Source of the DNA: Arthrobacter sp. cf158
Lineage (GTDB): Bacteria; Actinomycetota; Actinomycetes; Actinomycetales; Micrococcaceae
Length of the DNA: 64,000 nucleotides
Direction of reading: 5' to 3'
Assembly (NCBI RefSeq): GCF_900106835.1
Contig: NZ_FNNR01000015.1
Coordinates: 33,758-97,757 of the forward strand
Shown here: positions 23,889-32,953 of the stretch, piece by piece
Position numbering within the stretch: the first letter of the stretch is position 1
Layout of the letters: each line of letters starts with the position of its first letter
Made by a program: the position numbers and the translations under genes
Notes under the pieces: generated by a model
Seen by the model: only the letters and a program-made list of their open reading frames with translations
The model's database searches: none
What the model was told of the DNA's origin: nothing

Positions 23889-25700
23889 GTGCGTGAAATC
23901 AGTGTTCCTCCCCTCGTGAACATCGCCCCGGAAACCAACATCACGGACCTCGTGATCCGGGAAGCAGGCAAGGAATCCAACCCCGCCCTGTTTTCCAAGC
24001 TGGACAAGAGCGGGCAGTGGCAGGACATCCGCGCCACGGACTTCCTGGCAGACGTCAGGGCCTTGGCCAAGGGCCTCATTGCCAGCGGAGTAGGCCAGGG
24101 CGACAGGGTGGGCATCATGTCCAGAACCCGTTACGAATGGTCCCTGGTGGACTTCGCCATCTGGTTTGCCGGCGCCGTCTCTGTCCCGATCTATGAAACG
24201 TCGTCGCCGTCTCAGGTGGCGTGGAACCTGGGTGACTCCGGCGCAGTGGCCGCCTTTGGCGAGGCAGCGCACCATGAGGATGTCATCCGCCAGGCAGTGG
24301 CAGCCGAGGACATCAGTTCGGTGGCCAACGTATGGCAACTCGAGGGCGCTGGCCTGGATGCCCTGCGCGCGGCGGGTGCAGGGGTACCTGACGACGAGCT
24401 TGAGTCCCGACGATCCGCGGCCGGCCTCACGGACGTCGCCACGATTATCTACACCTCCGGCACCACTGGCCGGCCGAAGGGCTGCGAACTGACCCACGGC
24501 AACTTTGTGGAATTGTCGGAAAACGCCCGGGCATCGTTGCCCGAGATCATCAATGAGTCCGCCAAGACCATCATGTTCCTCCCACTGGCGCACGTCTTCG
24601 CACGCTTCATCTCGGTGCTGGCGGTGGCTGGTGGCGTCAAGGTGGCGCACACCCCGGATATCAAGAATCTGCTGGCTGATCTCCAGAGCTTCCAGCCGAC
24701 CTTCATCCTGGCGGTACCGCGGGTCTTTGAGAAGGTTTACAACTCGGCTCTGACCAAGGCCGAAGACGGCGGCAAGGGCGCCATCTTCCACCGGGCAGTG
24801 GATACCGCGATTGCCTACTCCAAAGCGCGCCAGTCAGGTTCCCTGGGCATCGGCCTGAAAATCAAGCACGCTGTGTTCGACAAACTGGTCTACGGGAAAC
24901 TCCGGGCTGCCATGGGCGGTCACGTGGCCCACGCTGTCTCTGGCGGCGGACCCCTGGGCGAACGCCTGGGGCACTTCTTCCAGGGCATCGGCCTCCAAAT
25001 TCTGGAGGGCTATGGCTTGACGGAAACCACGGCCCCCATTTCCGTCAACACGCCCTCCATGATCAGGATCGGTACCGTAGGTGCCCCGCTGCCTGGCAAC
25101 TCCGTGAAGATCGCCGAGGACGGCGAAATCCTGGCCAAGGGCGTGTGCGTCATGCGCGGCTACTACAAGCGCGAAGACCTGACGGAAGAAACCTTTGCCG
25201 ATGGCTGGTTCCGCACCGGCGATATTGGCGAACTCGATAGCAATGGCTTCCTCAAGATCACAGGCCGCAAGAAGGAAATCATCGTCACAGCTGGTGGCAA
25301 GAATGTGGTGCCTGCTTTGTTGGAGGACCAGATCCGCGCAGACGCCCTGGTCTCCCAGGTCCTTGTAGTTGGAGACAACCGCCCCTTCATTGGCGCTTTG
25401 GTCACTCTCGACGAGGAAGCACTCCCGGGCTGGCTGGAACGCCACGGACTACCGTCCAGCACTACGCTGGCCGAAGCCACCGATCACGCCGTGGTGAAGG
25501 CCGCCGTGCAGGAGCTCATCACCAAAGCCAACCAATCCGTGTCCCAGGCAGAGGCAATCAAGTCGTTCAGGATCGTTCCGGCGGATTTCACGGAAGCTTC
25601 CGGGCACCTCACCCCGTCCCTCAAGGTCAAGCGCGCACAGGTCATGAAAGACTTCGACACTGTGATCGAGGAAATGTACTCGGCACCCCGCGCCTCCTAA
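23889..25700 (+). CDS. fadD15: Long-chain acyl-CoA synthetase (FadD15/FAA1 type)
   Basis: AMP-forming acyl-CoA ligase activating fatty acids. The 603-residue enzyme shows the P-loop YTSGTTGRPKGCELTH, the GYGLTETTAPIS motif and the C-terminal hinge GWFRTGDIGEL...GRKKEIIVTAGGKNV with the catalytic Lys region. Start at GTG 23889, with AAAGGAG four to five bases upstream. The order acyltransferase ... fadD matches Rv2182c ... Rv2187 in mycobacteria. It may feed the acyltransferase and recycle acids released by the tandem esterases (inference). Confidence 0.93.
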   Translation: MREISVPPLVNIAPETNITDLVIREAGKESNPALFSKLDKSGQWQDIRATDFLADVRALAKGLIASGVGQGDRVGIMSRTRYEWSLVDFAIWFAGAVSVPIYETSSPSQVAWNLGDSGAVAAFGEAAHHEDVIRQAVAAEDISSVANVWQLEGAGLDALRAAGAGVPDDELESRRSAAGLTDVATIIYTSGTTGRPKGCELTHGNFVELSENARASLPEIINESAKTIMFLPLAHVFARFISVLAVAGGVKVAHTPDIKNLLADLQSFQPTFILAVPRVFEKVYNSALTKAEDGGKGAIFHRAVDTAIAYSKARQSGSLGIGLKIKHAVFDKLVYGKLRAAMGGHVAHAVSGGGPLGERLGHFFQGIGLQILEGYGLTETTAPISVNTPSMIRIGTVGAPLPGNSVKIAEDGEILAKGVCVMRGYYKREDLTEETFADGWFRTGDIGELDSNGFLKITGRKKEIIVTAGGKNVVPALLEDQIRADALVSQVLVVGDNRPFIGALVTLDEEALPGWLERHGLPSSTTLAEATDHAVVKAAVQELITKANQSVSQAEAIKSFRIVPADFTEASGHLTPSLKVKRAQVMKDFDTVIEEMYSAPRAS

Positions 25701-25751
25701 GTCCGTCCGGCCAGGACCACTTTGGCGGGCATAAAGAAGAGCCAGACAAAA

Positions 25752-25787
25752 AAGTACCCCGTCCGGGAATGCCCGGACGGGGTACTT
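25752..25787. terminator. Bidirectional terminator between fadD15 and pyc
   Basis: Perfect 16-base stem AAGTACCCCGTCCGGG (25752-25767) and complement (25772-25787), loop AATG, with A and T runs on the two sides. Placed between convergent genes. Confidence 0.95.
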
Positions 25788-25799
25788 CTTTGGCCGTTG

Positions 25800-28700
25800 C
25801 TAGCCGATTACCAGCAGCAAGTCGCCGCCTTGTACCTGTTCCACCGCGGAGATGGCCAGGCGGGAAACCGTGCCGGCTACCGGCGTCGTAATGGACGCTT
25901 CCATTTTCATCGCCTCAATGGTGGCCACAGTGTCGCCTGCGCTGACGACGTCGCCGGCCTTGACAGTGACGGTCACGGCACCTGCGAACGGTGCGGCAAC
26001 CTGGCCGGGCTGTGCGGGATCGGCTTTTTCGGCAGCCTTGACGTTGCTGACCACTGACCGGTCACGGACCACCACGGGGCGGGACTGGCCGTTGAGCGTA
26101 CACATGACCGTGCGCATGCCCTTTTCGTCAGCCTCGGATACGGCCTCAAGCTGGGCAATGAGGCGGACGCCCTTCTCCAACTCGATGACGTGCTCTTCGC
26201 CATGCTGGAAACCGTAGAGGTAGTCGCGCGTGTCCAGGACGGAGATGTTGCCGTAGGTGTCGACGCTCTTCAGGTAGTCCTTGGTGGGTCCTGCGAAGAG
26301 GAGACGGTTCAGCGTGTGCTGGCGGGTCTTGGAATCACCCTTGAGCGCAGCGCTGTCTTCTGCGCTGATCTCCACGTCCCGCACCTTGACGCTGCGGCCT
26401 TGGAGGGCTTTGGTGCGGAACGGCTCGGGCCAGCCTCCGGGAGGATCTCCCAGCTCGCCGGAGAGGAAGCCGATAACGGAGTCCGGGATGTCGTAATTCT
26501 GCGGGTTCTCATTGAAGTCCGCAGGATCGGCGTTCAGGCCTACCAGGTGCAAGGCGAGGTCACCCACCACCTTGGAGGACGGCGTTACCTTTACCAGGCG
26601 ACCGAGGATGCGGTCTGCCGCCGTGTACATGTCCTCAATGGCTTCGAACCGCTCGCCCAGGCCCAGGGCGATGGCTTGCTGGCGAAGGTTGGACAGCTGG
26701 CCACCGGGGATTTCGTGCTGGTAGACGCGCCCTGTAGGACCCGGCAGGCCGGACTCGAACGGCGCGTAGACGCGGCGCACGGCTTCCCAGTAGGGTTCCA
26801 TGGCGCCCACGTTGGTCAAGCTGAGCCCGGTGTCGCGTGGCGTGTTGGCCAATGCTGCCACCAGCGCCGACGCGGCCGGCTGGCTCGTGGTTCCGGCAAG
26901 GGACGCGGCAGCGACGTCAACGGCGTCAACTCCGGCATCGACGGCAGCCAGGAGCGTGGCAAGCTGCCCACCGGCGGTGTCGTGCGTGTGCAGGTGCACG
27001 GGAAGATCAAAACGCTCGCGCAGGGCCGTGACCAGCTTTGCCGCTGCCGCAGGGCGGAGCAACCCAGCCATGTCCTTGATGGCGAGGATGTGGGCACCGG
27101 CGTCGACGATCTTCTGGGCGAGGTTCAAGTAGTAGTCGAGGGTGTACAGGTCCTCGTTGGGGTCAAGGAGGTTGCCGGTGTAACACAGTGCCACTTCAGC
27201 GACTGCGGTTCCGGTTGCGCGCACTGCCCGGATGGCCGGGGCCATCTGGTTGACGTCATTGAGGGCGTCAAAGATGCGGAAGATGTCGATGCCCGTGGCC
27301 GCTGCTTCGCTCACGAACGCCTCAGTCACTTCTTCCGGGTACGGCGTGTAGCCAACAGTGTTGCGGCCGCGGAGGAGCATCTGGATGCAGGTGTTCGGGA
27401 GTGCCTGGCGCAAGGCCGCCAAACGGTCCCAGGGGTCCTCACCGAGGAATCGGAGCGCTACGTCGTAGGTGGCACCGCCCCAGGCTTCCACCGAAAGGAG
27501 TTCCGGGAGGAGCGCGGTAACTGCCGGCCCTGCCGCCACGAGGTCGCGGGTGCGCACTCGCGTGGCAAGCAGCGACTGGTGTGCGTCGCGGAAGGTGGTA
27601 TCCGTCACGGCCAAAGCCTGCTGTTCGCGAAGTGCCTTGGCAAAGCCCTCGGGTCCAAGCTCGATCAGCTTCTGGCGCGAACCTGAGGTGGGAACCGGAG
27701 CATCAATGACCGGCAGCTTGCTGGCGGGATCGGAGTGGACCTTCAGCTCACCGTTCGGCTTGTTCACGGTGACCTCGGCCAGCCACGTGAGGAGCTTGGT
27801 GCCGCGGTCAGCCGAAATGTGCGACTTGAGGAGTTCCGGGCGCTTGTCGATGAAGTCCGTGGCCACGTTGCCGGCGTTGAAATCAGGGTCCGCGAGGACG
27901 GCCTGCAGGAACGGGATGTTGGTGGATACGCCACGGATGCGGAACTCGGCCAAACCACGGCGGGCACGCGCAACGGCTGCGGGGTAGTCACGGCCGCGGC
28001 ACGTCAGCTTCACCAGCATGGAGTCAAAGTGCGGGCTGATCTCAGCACCCGAGTAAACCGTACCGCCGTCGAGCCTTACACCGGCGCCGCCGGCTGACCG
28101 GTAACCGGTGATCTTTCCGACGTCCGGCCGGAAGCCGTTGGCGGGGTCTTCGGTGGTGATGCGGCACTGCAGTGCTGCACCCTTGATGGATACCGACTCC
28201 TGGCTGAGGCCAAGATCCGCAAGGGTCTCCCCTGAGGCAATGCGCATCTGTGCCTGCACCAGGTCTACGTCCGTGATCTCTTCGGTCACGGTGTGCTCGA
28301 CCTGGATGCGCGGGTTCATTTCGATGAAGACGTGCTGGCCGGCACGCTCACCTTCGGTGTCAACCAGGAACTCAACGGTTCCTGCGTTGACGTAGTTCAA
28401 GGCCTTCGCGAAGGCAACGGCGTCGCGGTACAACGCCTGGCGGATGTTCTCATCCAGATTCGGCGCCGGCGCGATTTCCACCACCTTCTGGTGACGGCGC
28501 TGCAGTGAACAGTCACGCTCAAAGAGATGCATGACGTTGCCCTCTGCATCAGCCAGAATCTGCACTTCGATGTGCCGGGGACGCAACACTGCCTGCTCGA
28601 GGAACATCGTGGGATCACCAAAGGCCGCATCGGCCTCGCGCATGGCCGACTGGAGCGCTTGAGGAAGGGCTTCGCGAGTCTCCACGCGGCGCATGCCACG

Positions 28701-29195
28701 GCCGCCACCGCCGGCGACTGCCTTGGCGAAGATCGGGAACCCGATCTGGTCAGCGGCCGCAATGAGCTCGTCAAGGTCCTTGGACGGCTTACTGGACTTC
28801 AGGACGGGCACGCCTGCCTTGCGGGCAGCTTCCAGGGCAGCCACTTTGTTGCCTGCCAACTCCAGTACCTCTGCCGGCGGGCCCACGAAGGTGATTCCGG
28901 CGGCCTTGGCTGCACGTGCGAGGTCCGGATTCTCCGAGAGGAAGCCGTAACCGGGGTAGATGGCGTCAGCGCCGGCTTCTTTGGCGACGCGGACAACCTC
29001 CTCTACGTCCAAGTAGGCGCGGACGGGGTGGCCCACCTCGCCGATCAGGTAAGCTTCGTCGGCCTTCTGCCGGTGGATCGAGTTACGGTCCTCATGCGGA
29101 AAGACGGCTACGGTCTTGGCGCCCAGTTCATAACCAGCGCGAAACGCCCTGATCGCGATTTCGCCGCGATTGGCCACCAGAATTTTCGAAAACAT
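25800..29195 (-). CDS. pyc: Pyruvate carboxylase
   Basis: Biotin enzyme that makes oxaloacetate from pyruvate and bicarbonate. The single 1131-residue chain has the biotin carboxylase domain (ATP-grasp loop AVAGGGGRGMR, about 1-460), the carboxyltransferase domain beginning DTTFRDAHQS, and a C-terminal biotinyl domain with AMKMEA (biotinylated Lys1097). Length is standard. ATG start behind GCAGGAG. Oxaloacetate supply links it to the methylcitrate and dicarboxylate genes in this window, but it is not near them. An inverted repeat about 75 bases upstream may regulate it. Confidence 0.97.
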   Translation of the reverse strand: MFSKILVANRGEIAIRAFRAGYELGAKTVAVFPHEDRNSIHRQKADEAYLIGEVGHPVRAYLDVEEVVRVAKEAGADAIYPGYGFLSENPDLARAAKAAGITFVGPPAEVLELAGNKVAALEAARKAGVPVLKSSKPSKDLDELIAAADQIGFPIFAKAVAGGGGRGMRRVETREALPQALQSAMREADAAFGDPTMFLEQAVLRPRHIEVQILADAEGNVMHLFERDCSLQRRHQKVVEIAPAPNLDENIRQALYRDAVAFAKALNYVNAGTVEFLVDTEGERAGQHVFIEMNPRIQVEHTVTEEITDVDLVQAQMRIASGETLADLGLSQESVSIKGAALQCRITTEDPANGFRPDVGKITGYRSAGGAGVRLDGGTVYSGAEISPHFDSMLVKLTCRGRDYPAAVARARRGLAEFRIRGVSTNIPFLQAVLADPDFNAGNVATDFIDKRPELLKSHISADRGTKLLTWLAEVTVNKPNGELKVHSDPASKLPVIDAPVPTSGSRQKLIELGPEGFAKALREQQALAVTDTTFRDAHQSLLATRVRTRDLVAAGPAVTALLPELLSVEAWGGATYDVALRFLGEDPWDRLAALRQALPNTCIQMLLRGRNTVGYTPYPEEVTEAFVSEAAATGIDIFRIFDALNDVNQMAPAIRAVRATGTAVAEVALCYTGNLLDPNEDLYTLDYYLNLAQKIVDAGAHILAIKDMAGLLRPAAAAKLVTALRERFDLPVHLHTHDTAGGQLATLLAAVDAGVDAVDVAAASLAGTTSQPAASALVAALANTPRDTGLSLTNVGAMEPYWEAVRRVYAPFESGLPGPTGRVYQHEIPGGQLSNLRQQAIALGLGERFEAIEDMYTAADRILGRLVKVTPSSKVVGDLALHLVGLNADPADFNENPQNYDIPDSVIGFLSGELGDPPGGWPEPFRTKALQGRSVKVRDVEISAEDSAALKGDSKTRQHTLNRLLFAGPTKDYLKSVDTYGNISVLDTRDYLYGFQHGEEHVIELEKGVRLIAQLEAVSEADEKGMRTVMCTLNGQSRPVVVRDRSVVSNVKAAEKADPAQPGQVAAPFAGAVTVTVKAGDVVSAGDTVATIEAMKMEASITTPVAGTVSRLAISAVEQVQGGDLLLVIG

Positions 29196-29268
29196 ACTTC
29201 TCCTGCATCATTGCGGGTGGATCGGTCGGTGGTCACAGTGTGTAGTGCCGCCAGCATCAAACACAAAT

Positions 29269-29290
29269 CTTTGTGGCAACCATCACAAAG
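29269..29290 (-). promoter_or_regulatory. Inverted repeat upstream of pyc
   Basis: CTTTGTG (29269-29275) and CACAAAG (29284-29290) are exact complements separated by eight bases, with a further CACAAA just to the left. The site is 74-95 bases before the pyc start, in a 303-bp gap shared with the divergent ParA-like gene. It looks like an operator for a dimeric repressor or activator; no family assigned. No small gene was seen in this gap. Confidence 0.5.
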
Positions 29291-29414
29291 GATTCGTCAT
29301 GTGGGCTGTATATGCGTGCGCGCGATCCAACGGCATGCTAATGCCCACCCCTCTCCCCCTCGGCCGGGCGCGTAGAAAGCGGGATTCGGCCGCTGTGCAC
29401 CATATGATGTTGAG

Positions 29415-29453
29415 GGGGCTTCGGCAAGCCCCGGCTCCGGCGCTTCCGGAGCC
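29415..29453 (+). promoter_or_regulatory. Two adjacent hairpins in the leader of the ParA-like gene
   Basis: GGGGCTT-CGGC-AAGCCCC (29415-29432) is followed directly by GGCTCCGG-CGCTT-CCGGAGCC (29433-29453). Both are perfect and compact, ending 45 bases before the start codon. There is no T-run, so a structured leader is more likely than a terminator. Confidence 0.4.
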
Positions 29454-29498
29454 GAATCAGCGCGATACGGCAACCGGCGTTAGGTTTTGGGTTTTCAA

Positions 29499-30308
29499 GT
29501 GCAAGTAGTCAGCATCAGCAGCCTTAAAGGTGGAGTGGGAAAGACGTCCGTGACCACTGGTCTGGCGTCCGCGGCCCTCGCAGCCGGAATTCCTACTCTG
29601 GTAGTGGATCTCGATCCCCACGCGGACGCCACCACGGCACTCGGTGTTCAGCCGGGCAGCCAGTTGGACATTGGCCGGATGCTGAAAAGCCCGCGCAAGG
29701 CCAGGCTCCAGGACAACGTGGCGGGCAGCAGCTGGGTCTCCAACGGTTCCAGCGACGGCACGCTGGACGTTGCGGTGGGTTCCGCCTTCACCGGGATCTA
29801 TGACCGCCCGGACCTGGGCCGCCGCGATCTCCGCCGGCTTTCTGCCGTGTTGGCCGGAACCACCACCTACGAGCTTGTCCTGGTGGACTGCCCTCCCTCA
29901 TTGAATGGTCTGACCCGCATGGCCTGGAGTGCCAGCGACCGCGTGGTCCTCGTGGCCGAGCCTGGATTGTTCTCCGTGGCCGGCACTGAACGGACCATGC
30001 GCGCCATTCAGTTGTTCCGGCAGGAATTTGCTCCCCATCTGGCGCCTGCAGGAATCGTTGCCAACCGTGTGCGGACCGGCTCAGCAGAGCACACTTTCCG
30101 CTTGGCAGAGATGGAGTCCATGTTCGGTGAGTTGCTGTTGACACCCCATATTCCTGAACAGGCCAACTGGCAGCAGATCCAGGGTGCAGCCCATTCCGTG
30201 CACCACTGGCCCGGAGATTCAGCCAAAAACTCCGCCAAGCTCTTCGATGCCCTGCTGCAGAGCCTTCTGGCCGGGCAGCCTTCGCTGCGGGACCGCCGCC
30301 AGCGCTGA
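29499..30308 (+). CDS. ParA/MinD-like P-loop ATPase
   Basis: A 269-residue ATPase with a deviant Walker A KGGVGKTS at about residues 10-17, Walker A' DLDPHADAT and Walker B LVLVDCPPSL. It is a stand-alone orphan: no ParB, scp or flagellar gene is adjacent. GTG 29499 places VSISSLKGGVGKT at the N-terminus; a TTG four codons earlier is possible. Codon use resembles its neighbours. It may act in positioning a cell pole or envelope structure; the function is not evident. A separate ParA next to scpAB lies at 43487. Confidence 0.85.
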   Translation: MQVVSISSLKGGVGKTSVTTGLASAALAAGIPTLVVDLDPHADATTALGVQPGSQLDIGRMLKSPRKARLQDNVAGSSWVSNGSSDGTLDVAVGSAFTGIYDRPDLGRRDLRRLSAVLAGTTTYELVLVDCPPSLNGLTRMAWSASDRVVLVAEPGLFSVAGTERTMRAIQLFRQEFAPHLAPAGIVANRVRTGSAEHTFRLAEMESMFGELLLTPHIPEQANWQQIQGAAHSVHHWPGDSAKNSAKLFDALLQSLLAGQPSLRDRRQR

Positions 30309-30321
30309 GGTACAAACCTTA

Positions 30322-30363
30322 AGAACGGAAGCCCCGTCCCAGCAGGGACGGGGCTTCCGTTCT
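30322..30363. terminator. Bidirectional terminator between ParA-like and MerR genes
   Basis: Perfect 19-base stem AGAACGGAAGCCCCGTCCC (30322-30340) and complement (30345-30363), loop AGCA, followed by TCTC. It lies between convergent genes. Confidence 0.95.
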
Positions 30364-30389
30364 CTCAGTGAAATTCTGTAGCTGGCGTT

Positions 30390-30983
30390 CTAGCCAATAC
30401 GGCGCGCCACGCGACGTTTGCTCAGTTCGTCGTCCGGAAAGGACTGCTCGGCGGCGTGCTCGCTCGGAAGCGCGGCAAGGCTTCCCTCAACTTCCCGCCA
30501 TACGCGTCCAACGGCGATGCCGAAGACGCCCTGTCCGCCCTGCACGAGGTCGATGACTTCGTCCGCAGAGGTACATTCGTAGACGCTGGCGCCATCGCTC
30601 ATGAGCGTGATTTGCGCAAGGTCCTCGACGCCCCTCTCACGGAGGTGCTCGACGGCGGTGCGTATCTGCTGCAGCGAAACACCGGTATCAAGGAGTCGTT
30701 TGACCACCTTGAGAACCAGGATGTCCCGGAAACCATAGAGCCGCTGGGACCCGGAACCGGCGGCGCCGCGCACTGCGGGTTCAACCAGGCCCGTGCGTGC
30801 CCAGTAGTCGAGCTGGCGGTACGTGATTCCCGCGGCCTTGCATGCAGTGGGACCGCGGTAACCCGCGTCCTCGTCCAGCACGGGAAGGTCCTCTGTGAAG
30901 AGCAAACCCTGGGCGCCGGATGCGGGCGCAGCAATACCGGAAGAGGACTGCTTCAGCTCGCCTGCTTCGCCTTTCGGACTCAC
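30390..30983 (-). CDS. MerR-family regulator (Rv1830 type)
   Basis: A 197-residue transcription factor with a central MerR helix-turn-helix (AGITYRQLDYWARTGLVEP and YGFRDILVLKVVKRLLD) preceded by a 40-residue acidic N-terminus. The C-terminal part (LMSDGASVYECTSADEVIDLV) fits the Rv1830 subgroup and lacks metal-binding cysteines of classical MerR. It closes the conserved block gcvH-garA-ftsR-DUF151-MerR. A promoter candidate and an inverted repeat lie upstream, so it is probably transcribed on its own. Confidence 0.88.
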   Translation of the reverse strand: MSPKGEAGELKQSSSGIAAPASGAQGLLFTEDLPVLDEDAGYRGPTACKAAGITYRQLDYWARTGLVEPAVRGAAGSGSQRLYGFRDILVLKVVKRLLDTGVSLQQIRTAVEHLRERGVEDLAQITLMSDGASVYECTSADEVIDLVQGGQGVFGIAVGRVWREVEGSLAALPSEHAAEQSFPDDELSKRRVARRIG

Positions 30984-31125
30984 GTGACCTCCTTGTTCTC
31001 AGTTCCCTTGGGGACGGTGCATACCCTGACGCAACAACGAAATGCAGCAGTGTAATTCCCGCAAGTCCGCACCTTCCAGTGTGACTTGCGCAGGCAGTGT
31101 ATGCAACGGGAACTTGATACCTTCG

Positions 31126-31154
31126 ACGTTAGGCCCGTCGAGGGCCGAGGTCAA
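31126..31154 (-). promoter_or_regulatory. Putative promoter of the Rv1830-type gene
   Basis: On the minus strand TTGACC (31149-31154) and TAACGT (31126-31131) are 17 bases apart, about 145 bases before the start codon. The -35 is a good match and the -10 is weak, as expected for an activator-dependent promoter. Confidence 0.4.
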
Positions 31155-31184
31155 AGACCTTGGCCCCAAATTCCGGTCGTGTCG

Positions 31185-31204
31185 AAAGTTTCACCCTCAA
31201 CTTT
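31185..31204. promoter_or_regulatory. Inverted repeat AAAGTT-N8-AACTTT
   Basis: Exact hexamer inverted repeat between the DUF151 stop and the MerR promoter. MerR-family proteins bind such short dyads, so autoregulation by the Rv1830-type protein or control by FtsR is possible. Confidence 0.4.
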
Positions 31205-31218
31205 AGGCTTAGGGTGGC

Positions 31219-31722
31219 TCAGCCTTCGAAATCCTCTGGTTCCACGTCGTCCAGGAACTCGCGGAACCGGCGCATTTCGCGTTCTTCGTCCACTGTGGGA
31301 TCCGGCTCCGAATCCTCGCCTTCATCATGCTCGGTGATGCGGACACCGGCCTCGTCCATCACCGCATCGGCACACCAGATGCGGCACTTGGCCCGGAGCG
31401 CCAAGGCAAGCGCGTCCGAAGCGCGCGAACTGACCACTGTTCCGTCGTCGAACTGCAGTTGTCCGTAAAAGATGTTGTCCTCCACCGCCACAATGTTGAC
31501 GCTGATGATGGAGTGCCCCAGGGACTCGACGACGTCCACCAAGAGGTCGTGCGTCATGGGACGGGGCGGGACGACACCTTGCTGGGCCAAGGCAATGGCA
31601 CTGGCTTCCGGGGTACCGATCCAGATGGGGACATGCCGCTCACCGTTGAGTTCACGAAGAAGTACCAACGGTTGGTTGGACGGCAATTCAATCCGGACGC
31701 CGACGATTTCGACCTCAATCAT
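31219..31722 (-). CDS. DUF151 bifunctional nuclease-domain protein
   Basis: A 167-residue protein of the DUF151 (bifunctional nuclease, BFN) family: MIEVEIVGVRIE start, PLVLLRELNGERHVPIWIG, and SDALALALRAKCRIW in the second half. The final 35 residues are strongly acidic. The family is highly conserved in actinobacteria (Rv1829) but its cellular role is unclear. Its ATG shares one base with the ftsR stop (TGATG), so the two are co-translated. Confidence 0.9.
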   Translation of the reverse strand: MIEVEIVGVRIELPSNQPLVLLRELNGERHVPIWIGTPEASAIALAQQGVVPPRPMTHDLLVDVVESLGHSIISVNIVAVEDNIFYGQLQFDDGTVVSSRASDALALALRAKCRIWCADAVMDEAGVRITEHDEGEDSEPDPTVDEEREMRRFREFLDDVEPEDFEG

Positions 31723-32444
31723 CAGCTGTCCATCCGGGAAATACGGTCGTGAACGAGTGCGCGGTGCAGCGTGAGGCAGAGGTCGCTGATCTCACGGGCT
31801 GCTTCCGCAGCGCGCGCCTGTGAAGCGGCATCGCGGCGGGAGGTCAGCGGCGCAACAGCTCGTTCCACCAGGCCGAACTCGCGCTCAGCCGCAGCTTGGA
31901 AGGGGCGGAGATGGCGGGGCTCAAGGCCGTGCCCCTCCAATTGAACGCAGGCCCGCGCCACTTGGAGCGCGTGTTCATCGAACCGCCCACCCACGTGGCT
32001 GATCAGGCCAAAGCTCAAGAGTGCTTCCAACAGCGGCACACTCGCGCCTGACTCTGCCCGCAACTGGTCCTCTGTCAACGCCCGCGCGCGACCCTGCACG
32101 TCCGCAGCCATCTCGGCCGAGACTACCCTGGGCGAAACCGTGACGCCGGGAGGAAGATTCTCCGGCCGCTCACCGCGGTCAATGGCATCCAGGTAATCCT
32201 TGATGACCTTCAGCGGCAGGTACTGGTCGCGCTGCAGCGCGAGGACAAAGCGGAGGCGCTCAACATCGTGGTCCGCATACTGCCTGTAGCCGGCCGGGGT
32301 CCTCTTGGGATTGATGAGCCCCTTTTCCTCCAGGAAACGGATCTTGGACGCGGTCATCCCCGGGAAGTCGTCGCTCAATTGCGCGAGGACTTCCCCAATG
32401 TTCAGGACCTGCGGTCCGCGGCGGTCCGGCTGGGCAATAGCCAC
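31722..32444 (-). CDS. ftsR: MerR-family cell division regulator FtsR
   Basis: A 240-residue MerR protein with the wing-HTH near the N-terminus (FPGMTASKIRFLEEKGLINPKRT, YRQYADHDVERLRFVLALQRD) and a helical C-terminal sensor or dimer domain. It is the orthologue by sequence and position of FtsR of Corynebacterium (activator of ftsZ) and Rv1828; that function is known from those organisms, not shown here. It starts 14 bases after the garA stop and overlaps the DUF151 gene by one base. Confidence 0.88.
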   Translation of the reverse strand: MAIAQPDRRGPQVLNIGEVLAQLSDDFPGMTASKIRFLEEKGLINPKRTPAGYRQYADHDVERLRFVLALQRDQYLPLKVIKDYLDAIDRGERPENLPPGVTVSPRVVSAEMAADVQGRARALTEDQLRAESGASVPLLEALLSFGLISHVGGRFDEHALQVARACVQLEGHGLEPRHLRPFQAAAEREFGLVERAVAPLTSRRDAASQARAAEAAREISDLCLTLHRALVHDRISRMDS

Positions 32445-32458
32445 AGGCAGATACCCCG

Positions 32459-32935
32459 TCAGACTTGGCCTGCTGCGCGGACAGGGCTCAGGTAGTAAGT
32501 CAACCGGAACTTGCCGATCTGGACCTCATTGCCGCTCTTGAGCTGCACACGGTCTACGCGGTCGTGGTTAACGTACGTTCCATTAAGGCTACCCATATCC
32601 ACCAACTCGAAGCCGGACGCTGAGCGGATGAACTGGACGTGCTTGCGGGACACAGTGACGTCATCGAGGAAGATGTCAGCGTCCGGGTGCCGGCCTGCCG
32701 TGGTGGTATCCGCATCAAGCAGGAAACGGGCTCCTGCGTTGGGACCGCTGTGGGCAATGAGCAAAGCCGAGTTCGGCGGAAGTGCATCTACGGACGCGCG
32801 CTCCTCAGGGGCCAACTTGGGGGCAGTGCTCGGCTCGTCCCACGTTGGCGTGATGCTGATCGAGGTGGTCTCCGACGTCGGCTGTTCCTCCGCGCCGTTC
32901 CCGACATTGGCTTGATTCTGTTCGCCGCCAACCAT
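32459..32935 (-). CDS. garA: FHA-domain regulator GarA/OdhI
   Basis: A 158-residue phospho-switch protein. The N-terminus carries the ETTS motif (Thr23/Thr24), the known phosphorylation site for PknB and PknG in mycobacteria and corynebacteria. The FHA domain follows at about residues 75-135 (TAGRHPDADIFLDD, VSRKHVQF, LNGTYVN). Unphosphorylated protein inhibits 2-oxoglutarate dehydrogenase and controls glutamate enzymes in those organisms. The ATG has a GAGGAGG site, preceded by a compact hairpin. Order gcvH-garA-ftsR is conserved. Confidence 0.93.
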   Translation of the reverse strand: MVGGEQNQANVGNGAEEQPTSETTSISITPTWDEPSTAPKLAPEERASVDALPPNSALLIAHSGPNAGARFLLDADTTTAGRHPDADIFLDDVTVSRKHVQFIRSASGFELVDMGSLNGTYVNHDRVDRVQLKSGNEVQIGKFRLTYYLSPVRAAGQV

Positions 32936-32953
32936 GGAATTTCCTCCTCATCT

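Noticed and set aside
26190..27686. Plus-strand 498-codon open frame over pyc
   Set aside because: Antisense to the conserved carboxyltransferase domain of pyruvate carboxylase.
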